From assembly GCA_027622005.1 (NCBI GenBank), contig JAQBZH010000014.1, positions 1 through 57,604 on the forward strand: a stretch of 57,604 nt of DNA, read 5' to 3'. Shown one piece after another: positions 1 through 7,571 of the stretch (its first letter is position 1; each line of letters opens with the position of its first letter). This DNA is from Bacteroidota bacterium (GTDB taxonomy: Bacteria; Bacteroidota; Rhodothermia; Rhodothermales; UBA10348). A program made the position numbers and the translations under genes. The notes below the pieces were generated by a model. The model searched no databases, was not told the origin of the DNA, and worked only from the letters and a program-made list of their open reading frames with translations.

Positions 1-678
1 TTTTCCCAAACCATCGGTGGCATACGCCATGAGGGGCGAGTGAAACGCTCCGGACACCGGAAGCAAAAGCGCTCGCCGCGCTCCTCTGCCAGGTGCTAAT
101 TCCACCGCTTTAGCTACAGCCGCCACATCACCCGAAATCACAATTTGACCCGGAGAGTTATAGTTGGCTGCTTGAACTACGCCGAGCGTCCCTCCATCGC
201 TTTCCGTCACTTCACGGCAAAGCGCCTCGACGTCTGCATCTTCCATGTTCAATATGGCGGCCATCGAACCGGGTCGAACTTCGCCGGCGCTTGCCATGAG
301 TTCTCCGCGGAGTCTGACGGTTTTTAAGGCATCTTCAAATGACATGGCTCCAGCGGCGCACAACGCACTGTATTCGCCGAGGCTGTGCCCCGCAACCATG
401 TCTGGCGCTGCGAAAGTGCCCTTCATGGCCTCAAAAACGGCCATCGAGTGCACAAATAAGGCTGGTTGCGTGTTTTGCGTCTGCATCAGCGCGCTCGCAT
501 CTTCCGCTGCCGTTTCAGGTGAACCAGAACCAAACATGATGTTCGTGAGCGAAAAACCAAGTACTTCATTGGCCCGATCCATCACTGCCCGCGCAGCTGG
601 CACCTTTTCGTAGAGGTCAGCGCCCATTCCGACGCTCTGGGATCCCTGTCCCGGAAATAAATAAGCTCTTTTCGACAT
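1..678 (-). CDS. fabD: Malonyl-CoA:ACP transacylase, 3' end cut off by window
   Basis: FabD moves malonyl from CoA to acyl carrier protein, feeding fatty-acid elongation in the cytoplasm. Reading the minus strand from the ATG at 676-678 gives [14 protein letters not shown], the family's N-terminal signature. Around residues 94-98 comes GHSLGE with the nucleophilic serine. Near the window edge GAFHSPLM carries the catalytic histidine. 226 codons are visible, against about 290-310 for whole FabD, so the C-terminal quarter lies outside the window. It follows fabH with an 80-bp gap on the same strand, and is probably the last or next-to-last gene of the DUF177-rpmF-plsX-fabH-fabD operon. The visible frame is open throughout. 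Confidence 0.95.
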   Translation of the reverse strand, partial: MSKRAYLFPGQGSQSVGMGADLYEKVPAARAVMDRANEVLGFSLTNIMFGSGSPETAAEDASALMQTQNTQPALFVHSMAVFEAMKGTFAAPDMVAGHSLGEYSALCAAGAMSFEDALKTVRLRGELMASAGEVRPGSMAAILNMEDADVEALCREVTESDGGTLGVVQAANYNSPGQIVISGDVAAVAKAVELAPGRGARRALLLPVSGAFHSPLMAYATDGLGK

Positions 679-758
679 ACCTGCTTTTTACTGATTCTAA
701 ATGGACCACGCCTTAGATGCTTGGTGGTCAGCCACCTTTACCGCTTCAGGGGGTGAGT

Positions 759-812
759 CTATGAACCGACCCTGTCCTCGGAACCGACCTTGTCTTCCGA
801 ACCGATTTTGTC
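759..812 (-). repeat. Three 18-bp tandem repeats at the fabH 3' end
   Basis: Read on the minus strand, units 795-812, 777-794 and 759-776 are each GAC-ARR-RTC-GGT-TCN-xxx. The last codon is GAA, then GAG, then the stop TAG. The stop codon is therefore the sixth codon of the third unit. The period is a multiple of three, so the repeats only lengthen the protein tail. Confidence 0.9.
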
Positions 813-1805
813 CCCATCATAGGCCCATTTTACATACGATGCACCCCATGTAAATCCTCCTCCAAATGCTGCAAGAATCAAATTGTCGCCCTTTCGGAGA
901 TCCTTTTCCCAATCGGCCAAGCACAACGGAATCGTTGCTGCGGTCGTATTACCGTAACGCTCGATGTTGAGCATTACTTTGTCCATGCTAATACCCATTC
1001 GGCGCGCCGTGGCATCAATGATGCGCAAATTGGCTTGATGAGGTACTAAATAGCGCACATCGTCTCCGGTCAAATTATTGTTCTCCATAATCTGTGCCGA
1101 CACATCGGCCATACCTTTGACCGCCGATTTAAAGACCGGTGTCCCTTCTTGATGCAGCCTGTGCAAATTCTGTTCGATAGTTGCCGCCGTTGGTGGATTT
1201 AGACTGCCACCTCCCAGCATACACAACGAGGCCCATTGAGTCCCATCGGTGTGCTCAATGGAATCCATCACCCCGACACCTTCCGTACTAGGCTCGAGCA
1301 GGACCGCGCCGGCTCCATCACCAAAAAGAACACACGTCGTTCGATCCGTGTAGTCCACGATGCTACTCATTTTGTCCGCGCCGATAACGAGCACTTTGGA
1401 GTGCTTACCCGTCTCAATAAATTGTGCGCCGGTCGATAGGGCGAACAAAAACCCAGAGCAGGCTGCCGAAACATCGTATCCCCACGCGTTTACTGCACCG
1501 AGGTTTGCCGTTACCAAGCAAGCTGTGGCTGGAAAGAACATGTCTGGAGTCACTGTAGCTACAATCACCAGGTCAAGCTCTTCCGCAGAAATGCCTCTTT
1601 TTCGTAGCGCTTCGCGGGCTGCGTTCGTAGCCAGAAAGGATGTAGCCTTGGTAGGATCTTTTAGAATTCTGCGCTCCTTAATGCCGGTACGCGACTGGAT
1701 CCATTCGTCCGTCGTGTCCACCAATTTTTCCAGGTCGGCATTCGTCAACCGGTCTTCCGGGAGGAAGTGACCGATGGCCGTAATGGCTGCTCGTACCTTC
1801 TGCAT
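759..1805 (-). CDS. fabH: Beta-ketoacyl-ACP synthase III (KAS III)
   Basis: FabH condenses acetyl-CoA with malonyl-ACP to start type II fatty-acid synthesis. The 348-residue product has the full thiolase-fold signature: nucleophile C116 in AACSGF, H256 in PHQAN and N286 in NTTAAT form the Cys-His-Asn triad. FGDGAGAV near 161-168 and a glycine-rich FGGGFTWG near the end are also family hallmarks. The catalytic domain ends near residue 329. The last 19 residues are a low-complexity tail built from three copies of a six-residue unit (D-K/R-I/V-G-S-E), the last ending in the stop codon. FabH proteins normally stop near residue 320-330, so the tail is an addition. Upstream plsX and downstream fabD are on the same strand, as in many bacteria. 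Confidence 0.97.
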   Translation of the reverse strand: MQKVRAAITAIGHFLPEDRLTNADLEKLVDTTDEWIQSRTGIKERRILKDPTKATSFLATNAAREALRKRGISAEELDLVIVATVTPDMFFPATACLVTANLGAVNAWGYDVSAACSGFLFALSTGAQFIETGKHSKVLVIGADKMSSIVDYTDRTTCVLFGDGAGAVLLEPSTEGVGVMDSIEHTDGTQWASLCMLGGGSLNPPTAATIEQNLHRLHQEGTPVFKSAVKGMADVSAQIMENNNLTGDDVRYLVPHQANLRIIDATARRMGISMDKVMLNIERYGNTTAATIPLCLADWEKDLRKGDNLILAAFGGGFTWGASYVKWAYDGDKIGSEDKVGSEDRVGS

Positions 1806-1981
1806 GAGATTCTTTTTTTAAATACCTAATTGGCCGGTTTGCAACGATGCAAATTGGCCAACCATTAAAATTCTTGCATTACCACTGTTTTTGGCCATCT
1901 CGTGTGTCCGCCTTTCGGAAAAAACCGATCGCAACACATTTGTTACCTCGAACAAGGAAGGCTTTGATCTTGTGAACCGAA

Positions 1982-2986
1982 TCATGCTTCCATCACGGAT
2001 GCAATCGTCTCGGAAACAGACCGCCTAACCATTTTGTCCGCAGCCAACGTCAAGTTCTTGATGGCATACCCATTGGAGCTGCCGTGGCCAATAAACACCG
2101 TCCCATCTACGCCCAAAAGGGGAGCCCCGCCAAATTCTTTATAGTCAAATCGGGCTTTTACACCGCTGAGAGCTTTCGCGACCGTCTTTTGTTCGGCTTC
2201 GTTCATTCCCAAACGGTGCATTTCGGCTCCTAACAGACGGGGCAGAACCGATGCAACGCTTTCTCCATACTTCAAGAGGATATTGCCAACGAATCCATCG
2301 CACACCACAACGTCGGCCGCATGCTCCATGATATCTCGGCCTTCAATGTTGCCGATAAAGTTGAGATTGGCCGCATCCTTTAATAAGTCATAGGCGGCCT
2401 TGGCCAACTCGTCGCCTTTTCCGGGCTCTTCGCCTACGTTTAGAAGACCAACCGAAGGATTTTTGGCGCCCATTACTCTTTCGGCATAAACGGCCCCCAT
2501 CCGAGCGAACTGGACCAAATGCTCGGGTTTGCAGCCCACATTCGTCCCAGCATCGAGGAGTATCGCCGATCCTTTTGTCGTAGGAAAGTACCCAATGACG
2601 GAGGGCCGGGAAACGCCGGGCAAACGCCCTAAGATGAAGAGCGCACCTGCCATAACAGCACCGGTGTTACCTGCAGATATGAAGGCGTCGGCTTGAGCGG
2701 CCTTGCAAAGGCCCAGCCCAACGTGAATGGAAGAACGCTGTTTCGTTTTAATGGCGGTGGCCGGCGATTCATCCATGCCAATAATATCCGGGGCATGAAT
2801 CACGCGAATATGAGCCCTTACTTCGGCTTCAAGTCCTTCAACGAGCGGGTTGATCCGGTCTTCCGGGCCGGCCAATAAGATCTCGATTTCTCCTGGTTTC
2901 GCTCGGATAGCATCTGCAACGCCTTCAACAACTACATCCGGGGCATGATCACCCCCCATCGCGTCGACGGCTATTCGTGTGGGCAT
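1982..2986 (-). CDS. plsX: Phosphate acyltransferase PlsX
   Basis: PlsX makes acyl-phosphate from acyl-ACP, the donor for PlsY in the first step of phospholipid synthesis. It acts at the inner face of the membrane. The 334-residue product begins with MPTRIAVDAMGGDHAP, the family's invariant N-terminus, and contains the usual SAGNTGAVMAGA (about 101-112) and DAGTNVGC (about 145-152) segments. Length is typical. The gene sits 176 bp upstream of fabH and about 190 bp downstream of rpmF on the same strand, matching the common rpmF-plsX-fabH order. No frame damage or odd composition is seen. Confidence 0.96.
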   Translation of the reverse strand: MPTRIAVDAMGGDHAPDVVVEGVADAIRAKPGEIEILLAGPEDRINPLVEGLEAEVRAHIRVIHAPDIIGMDESPATAIKTKQRSSIHVGLGLCKAAQADAFISAGNTGAVMAGALFILGRLPGVSRPSVIGYFPTTKGSAILLDAGTNVGCKPEHLVQFARMGAVYAERVMGAKNPSVGLLNVGEEPGKGDELAKAAYDLLKDAANLNFIGNIEGRDIMEHAADVVVCDGFVGNILLKYGESVASVLPRLLGAEMHRLGMNEAEQKTVAKALSGVKARFDYKEFGGAPLLGVDGTVFIGHGSSNGYAIKNLTLAADKMVRRSVSETIASVMEA

Positions 2987-3125
2987 AAAGCTCTTCCGGT
3001 AATTTTTAATCTAGTTCGTGCAAAGGCGCTGGGACTCGGGCCCTCCACTCAGAAAAAGATACGTCAGAAGATGGCAACGTGCTAAGCGAGCTAGCGAAAC
3101 CGTACAACGTGCATGAACGACAATA

Positions 3126-3152
3126 AGGGAGCTTAGTCACGCTAAGCCCCCT
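3126..3152 (-). terminator. Hairpin downstream of rpmF
   Basis: An 11-bp stem with one mismatch (3126-3136 with 3142-3152) and a 5-base loop lies just past the rpmF stop on the minus strand. The downstream T-tract is weak (TTATTGT), so this may be an attenuating or processing hairpin within the operon rather than a full terminator. It contains GCTAAGCCCCC, which occurs again at 12454-12464 before the sigma factor gene. Confidence 0.45.
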
Positions 3153-3180
3153 AAAAGTCATACTTCTTCTAAGTCCTTAA

Positions 3181-3369
3181 TTATGCGCTTTCGCGCTCAA
3201 CGACGGAACGACCGCGATAATGACCGCAGTTCGGACAGGCACGATGCATAAGCTTCGTTTCGCTGCAATTTTGACATTCCATCGTGGTCGGCGCGCTCAA
3301 CCGATTGTAATAGGTTGTTCTGCGTTGGCGCGTACGCGCTTTTGAATTTTTACGTCTTGGGTTAGCCAT
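3181..3369 (-). CDS. rpmF: 50S ribosomal protein L32
   Basis: L32 is a small zinc-ribbon protein of the large ribosomal subunit. The 62-residue product starts MANPRRKNSKARTRQRR and has the typical basic N-terminus. It carries two Cys pairs, C32-x2-C35 and C45-x2-C48, so it is the zinc-binding (C+) form. It sits between a DUF177 gene (31 bp upstream) and plsX, the standard neighbourhood, where L32 and fatty-acid genes are co-transcribed. Length is normal for the family. Confidence 0.97.
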   Translation of the reverse strand: MANPRRKNSKARTRQRRTTYYNRLSAPTTMECQNCSETKLMHRACPNCGHYRGRSVVERESA

Positions 3370-3400
3370 AATGCAACCTTAGCGTTTCTACGTTCTAATG

Positions 3401-3898
3401 TTAACGGTCATCCCCGTCGGATTTGGACCTCAGTTCATTTAGTGCCGTCCAGCGAGGATCAATGTCTTCGTCCGTGGGGCCGCCAAAAGTGATGGGAAGG
3501 TCTTCATCCTCTGCTCCCGGCGCGATCTTTCGAATCGGAACCGCCAACAGCAAGGTATCCCTAATAATTTCGGTGAGGTCGATTTCCTCGGCTCCCGCTT
3601 CAAGCGGAAAAAGGTTGTCGGCCTCGTCATCTGGATCAATGTCCTTTGGTGGTACAAAAACCACCGCATAAGACCCTTCGATAGCCTGATCAAAATCAAC
3701 CAACGTTCGGTCGCAAACCAATTTTGCAATGGCCGCGATCCGAAACTGGACATAAATGCGACTCGCGCTAATATCCAGTCTGACTTCAATCTTAATTTTC
3801 GAAAAGGAATCTGCGTCGACTTCGAGTTCCTCAGCAGAAGGTTCAAAGTCTAGTTCGTAGACTCCCTTAGCATAAGGCCGAATATCAATCCGCAGCAT
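3401..3898 (-). CDS. DUF177 (YceD-type) protein
   Basis: DUF177 proteins are encoded beside rpmF in most bacteria and are linked to 23S rRNA accumulation or 50S assembly in the homologues studied. The product is about 165 residues when started at the ATG at 3896-3898 (MLRIDIRPYAKG...), which has a good AGAGGGG ribosome-binding site. An in-frame ATG 102 bp upstream is open, but it adds a cysteine-rich stretch unlike the family. The central LVCDRTLVDFDQAIEGSY region matches the family's 'CxRtL' core. The C-terminus is acidic (DEDIDPRWTALNEL), as usual. Lead gene of the fab/pls operon. Confidence 0.88.
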   Translation of the reverse strand: MLRIDIRPYAKGVYELDFEPSAEELEVDADSFSKIKIEVRLDISASRIYVQFRIAAIAKLVCDRTLVDFDQAIEGSYAVVFVPPKDIDPDDEADNLFPLEAGAEEIDLTEIIRDTLLLAVPIRKIAPGAEDEDLPITFGGPTDEDIDPRWTALNELRSKSDGDDR

Positions 3899-4345
3899 TC
3901 GTTTCCCCTCTTTCAAGGTTTTGTCCGAATTAACTTTAATACAGAACGGACAAGATACGGCAATATGTCCGGATTTAGCAAAGGCATTCGCCCCGTTCAA
4001 ATGCCGAATAGCGTGTGAAGTTTGAAGGTTTTGACGATAATCGGTCGTTAGAATATGAAATCGGGGCAGGTTTGCTTGAATTTCGGGCAGGTAATCTTGA
4101 ACTTTGGGCCCTCAGTCACTACCATCAAATACGGTTTAAACACATTGGGTTCTTGCAACACCGGGTGTGTGTCCCTGACAGAAACGGGTGGGGTTACCTG
4201 ACAGAAACAGGCGTCCAAAAGCACCCATTTTTGAACAGAAATCGTCTCAAATAAATCGTCTCTCCCCCAAAGATTCTGAATTATCAGAAGCTTGAGTCAG
4301 CTTTTTTTTGAGTGGACGAGTAGGACCGGCCAAGCATCCTTTTTT

Positions 4346-4354
4346 TGTGGACAA
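4346..4354 (-). promoter_or_regulatory. DnaA-box-like site
   Basis: Minus strand reads TTGTCCACA, one mismatch from the consensus TTATCCACA. Confidence 0.45.
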
Positions 4355-4422
4355 CGTGCGCACTTCTTTGAAAGTGAGCTCTGTAGCGCTTAACGCTCGA
4401 TTTACCTTTCAGAAATCCTCGA

Positions 4423-4431
4423 TCATCCACA
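4423..4431 (+). promoter_or_regulatory. DnaA-box-like site
   Basis: Plus strand reads TCATCCACA, one mismatch from TTATCCACA. It is 77 bp from and opposite in orientation to the site at 4346. Confidence 0.45.
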
Positions 4432-4569
4432 TTGAGTCGATGTCACCAAACTGGTTCTAAATCGATGTATTTCAACGATTTATTGATTGAGCAATGCGCT
4501 GACCGTCTCTTTTTCAGCCATTTGATCCATTTTTAATTGTTGAGAATAATCGCGTGCTGTTTCGAGTAC

Positions 4570-4602
4570 GAAATGTTGAGAAAAAGTGAATAACAACATT
4601 TC
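4570..4602. repeat. 9-bp inverted repeat before dnaA
   Basis: GAAATGTTG at 4570-4578 is repeated inverted as CAACATTTC at 4594-4602 around a 15-bp AT-rich spacer. It could be an operator for dnaA or part of the unwinding region. Function is unknown. Confidence 0.5.
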
Positions 4603-4762
4603 AAGTGGCCGGGTAGCGCTTGACTTTCAATAAATGGAGTCTTGAGCGGCGAACCACGACTAGCTACGCAAAACGCAAAGGCCTTACTTTTAGTCCCGTA
4701 CTTCCACCATCGTTCACAACGAGATCAGCCAGAAAGGCTGAAGTGAATTTCTGTTGATCAGC

Positions 4763-6322
4763 ATGCCGAGAACCCCGGACCAGGTTTGGAAAGAATGCCT
4801 CGAAATTATTCGGGACAATGTCAGCCGACAAAGTTTCCGAACGTGGTTTTCCCCATTGAAAGCGCTCCGCCTTGAAGAGGGCGAGGAACTCAGCAAATTG
4901 ACCATTCAACTACCGAGTCGCTTTTATTTTGAATGGTTGGAAGAGCATTATTTTGGCCTACTTCGAAAAACGGTAACGAAAGTTTTAGGTCCACAAGGCC
5001 GGCTTTTTTACGACATTGTTATCGAAAATGTAGATTCAGAATCGGGTTTTGATGGCACGGTCATGCAACTCCCGGCGCGCCAGCCTGCCAATGAACCCCA
5101 ACCAAAATCCGCCGTAAGTGCACCTCGTATCGGTTCGCTTGGGGGGCAAACGGGTCAATCCACTAGTGGTTCGTTTGGAAAAGCAGCTCCGTCCGGAGCC
5201 CGATTCGGGTTTGGCCCTCAGTCCACCATGGGCAACATGGGGCCCATCACCAATCCGTTTGTTATTCCGGGCATCCAGAAGGTGCAGGTTGAGTCTCGCC
5301 TCAATCCCAATTATACGTTCGATCGTTTTATCGAAGGGGACTGCAACCGTTTGGCTCGAAGTGCCTCGGTAGCCATCGCCCAGCAACCAGGAGGAACCAG
5401 TTTTAATCCGTTTCTCCTATATGGTGGCGTCGGGCTAGGGAAAACACACCTGATTCAGGCCATTGGAAACTATATACAGGCCAACCGGCCGGATGCGACG
5501 GTACTTTATGTGTCGAGCGAGCAGTTTACGAATGAATTCGTGCACGCCATTCAGCACAACCGCGTAAGCGACTTCTCTCTCTTCTATCGCCAGATTGACC
5601 TGCTTGTCATTGACGATGTCCAATTTTTCTCGGGAAAGGAAAAAACCCAAGAGGAGTTTTTTCACATCTTCAACGCGCTGCACCAGAGCGGCAAACAGAT
5701 CATTCTGTCCGCAGATAGGCCCCCGAGAGATATCCAGGGAATCGAGGAGCGTCTGTTGTCCCGTTTTCAATGGGGACTTTCTGCCGATCTTCAGCTTCCC
5801 GATTTTGAAACCCGGATGGCCATTTTGCGCCGAAAAGCGACGGAGGACGGCATCGTACTTAACGATGACATCTTTGAATTCGTGGCCCACAGCATCAAGT
5901 CCAATATTCGGGAGCTCGAAGGCGCACTGATCCGCCTTTTGGCCCATGGCACGCTGCATAAACGGGAAATCGACCTTTCTCTGGCTAAAGACGTCCTCAA
6001 AGATCTCATTACCGACACGCGGGTTACACTTACTATCGACCAGATTCAGCATCTGGTGTGCACGTATTTTGGGATTTCGGAAGATTTGATCCGGGCGAAA
6101 ACTCGCAAAAGAGAAGTCGTCCAAGCGCGGCAAGTGTCAATGTATTTTTGCAAGCGGTTGACGGGGCATTCGCTCAAAACAATTGGCCTCCACTTTGGTG
6201 GAAGGGATCACTCAACGGTCATTCACGCCAATCAAAGCGTCGAAAACCAGATTGATACGGACCCAAAGTTTAAGGACATGATTGAAGAGATCTCCAATAA
6301 GATTGATTTACGCAGCCGATAA
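4763..6322 (+). CDS. dnaA: Chromosomal replication initiator DnaA
   Basis: DnaA binds oriC boxes, melts the origin and loads the helicase. From the ATG at 4763 the product is 519 residues (MPRTPDQVWKECLEIIRDNV...). An in-frame TTG three codons earlier is possible but less likely. Domain I covers about the first 90 residues. A Gly/Ser/Pro-rich linker follows to about 165. The AAA+ domain has Walker A GGVGLGKT (about 221-228) and Walker B LLVIDD (about 280-285). The C-terminal DNA-binding domain ends with the signature GRDHSTVIHA (about 480-489). The box VII region reads SNIRELEGAL. It is directly followed by dnaN. Confidence 0.98.
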   Translation: MPRTPDQVWKECLEIIRDNVSRQSFRTWFSPLKALRLEEGEELSKLTIQLPSRFYFEWLEEHYFGLLRKTVTKVLGPQGRLFYDIVIENVDSESGFDGTVMQLPARQPANEPQPKSAVSAPRIGSLGGQTGQSTSGSFGKAAPSGARFGFGPQSTMGNMGPITNPFVIPGIQKVQVESRLNPNYTFDRFIEGDCNRLARSASVAIAQQPGGTSFNPFLLYGGVGLGKTHLIQAIGNYIQANRPDATVLYVSSEQFTNEFVHAIQHNRVSDFSLFYRQIDLLVIDDVQFFSGKEKTQEEFFHIFNALHQSGKQIILSADRPPRDIQGIEERLLSRFQWGLSADLQLPDFETRMAILRRKATEDGIVLNDDIFEFVAHSIKSNIRELEGALIRLLAHGTLHKREIDLSLAKDVLKDLITDTRVTLTIDQIQHLVCTYFGISEDLIRAKTRKREVVQARQVSMYFCKRLTGHSLKTIGLHFGGRDHSTVIHANQSVENQIDTDPKFKDMIEEISNKIDLRSR

Positions 6323-6393
6323 TTGAAAAATCGTTAGATTCGGCGGTGCGGAAATGTTAACTTGCGCAGAACCATCAACCTCAGGATACCAAT

Positions 6394-7515
6394 ATGAAAT
6401 TCGCCGCTTCCAGCGCTGAACTTCTCAAAGCCCTTCAAACCGTCAGCGGAGCCGTTCCGTCGAAAAGCACCCTTCCAATCTTGGAATGCATTCTTTTTGA
6501 AGTGGAAGGCCGCAAGCTTCGTCTGAGCGCGACCGATCTCGAAATATCGATCGTCCAAAAACTACATGTTTCGGTTGATGTAGACGGCCCCATGCGCGTT
6601 GCCGTGCCAGCAAAGCGCTTGATTGATACCCTCCGGGCCCTTTCTAATGTCCCCGTACGCTTTTCTGCCGATAGCGATTTCAACGTGGCTCTCGACACCG
6701 ATCAGGGCCACTACAAAATGGTTGGGTATGACGGAGCCGACTATCCTGCGCTTCCCGAGCTTTCAGACAGTGTAACCGTAGAAACCGATGGAGCGTTGCT
6801 TCGCCGGGCCATCCAGAAAACCTCTTTCGCCGTTTCGCGAGATGCCCTTCGCCCGGCCATGATGGGGATATACTTTCAGATCAACCGTGACTTGGGAAGA
6901 GCAGTTGCTACCGATGGCCACCGGTTGGTAAAGCTCCAGTTGGACAACCTGAGCTGCACCGAAGACCTCGATTTTATTGTGCCGGAAAAAGCCATGTCTT
7001 TGGCCGCCAAAGTGGCCACCGACGATACGTGCACATTGACCGTTGATAGCGGTTACGCCGGATTTGATTTTGGTGACTCGCGCGTTCTCGCCCGCCTGAT
7101 TGATGAGCCGTATCCGAACTATCAAGCGGTCATTCCGATTGATAACGATAAGAAAATGACCGTCAACCGGGATACGATGTTGGCCGCAGTCAAACGCGTG
7201 GCGCTTTATTCTTCCACCATGACCAATCAGATTCGGTTGTCGGTAGATAAAGACGAAGTGGTTATTTCGGCTGAAGACCTCGAACGTGCTAGCTCAGCCA
7301 AAGAAACGGTCTCCTGCGACTACGATGGGGAAGCGTTGGTTATTGGTTTTAATGCCATTTACCTAACCGAAGTCCTGTCCAACGTGGATTCGGAAGACGT
7401 GCTCTTTGAGTTCAGTTCACCAAACCGCGCGGGCGTCGTCACGCCATCCATCCAAAAGGAAGGAGAAAGCATGATGATGCTCATTATGCCCGTGATGCTC
7501 AATACCTACGCCTAG
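6394..7515 (+). CDS. dnaN: DNA polymerase III sliding clamp (beta)
   Basis: The beta clamp tethers polymerase III to DNA. The product has 373 residues (family about 365-380) and begins MKFAASSAELLKALQTVSGAVPSKSTLPIL, the usual start of domain I. The three clamp domains follow, including ATDGHRLVKL in domain II. The C-terminus MLIMPVMLNTYA closes with the conserved 'MPM/MPV' motif that forms part of the client-binding pocket. It lies 71 bp after dnaA and is probably co-transcribed. No damage seen. Confidence 0.98.
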   Translation: MKFAASSAELLKALQTVSGAVPSKSTLPILECILFEVEGRKLRLSATDLEISIVQKLHVSVDVDGPMRVAVPAKRLIDTLRALSNVPVRFSADSDFNVALDTDQGHYKMVGYDGADYPALPELSDSVTVETDGALLRRAIQKTSFAVSRDALRPAMMGIYFQINRDLGRAVATDGHRLVKLQLDNLSCTEDLDFIVPEKAMSLAAKVATDDTCTLTVDSGYAGFDFGDSRVLARLIDEPYPNYQAVIPIDNDKKMTVNRDTMLAAVKRVALYSSTMTNQIRLSVDKDEVVISAEDLERASSAKETVSCDYDGEALVIGFNAIYLTEVLSNVDSEDVLFEFSSPNRAGVVTPSIQKEGESMMMLIMPVMLNTYA

Positions 7516-7571
7516 CCCGGGCCTACTACTTGCCCAGACATAAAGAATCAGTCTTGGTCAGCCTTGTTCAA

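Larger units (their letters stand above)
4001..4762. other. oriC: Putative replication origin region (oriC) upstream of dnaA
   Basis: This is a 760-bp gene-free stretch between divergent operons, with genes on both sides reading away from it and dnaA-dnaN on the right. It holds two 9-mers one base off the DnaA box TTATCCACA (4346-4354 minus, 4423-4431 plus), an AT-rich tract around 4450-4610, a hairpin at 4274-4289, and a 9-bp inverted repeat (4570-4578 / 4594-4602). There are also two short direct-repeat pairs (4063-4080 with 4084-4101, and 4174-4185 with 4197-4208). Location is the strongest argument. Only two good boxes are visible, fewer than in well-studied origins. Confidence 0.5.

Noticed and set aside
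4015-4254. Open frame of 79 codons in the dnaA upstream region
   Set aside because: It includes the paired direct repeats, has no family match and lies in the origin candidate. Probably chance.
5435-6133. 232-codon open frame antisense to dnaA
   Set aside because: It is fully inside a strong, conserved dnaA frame, so a shadow.
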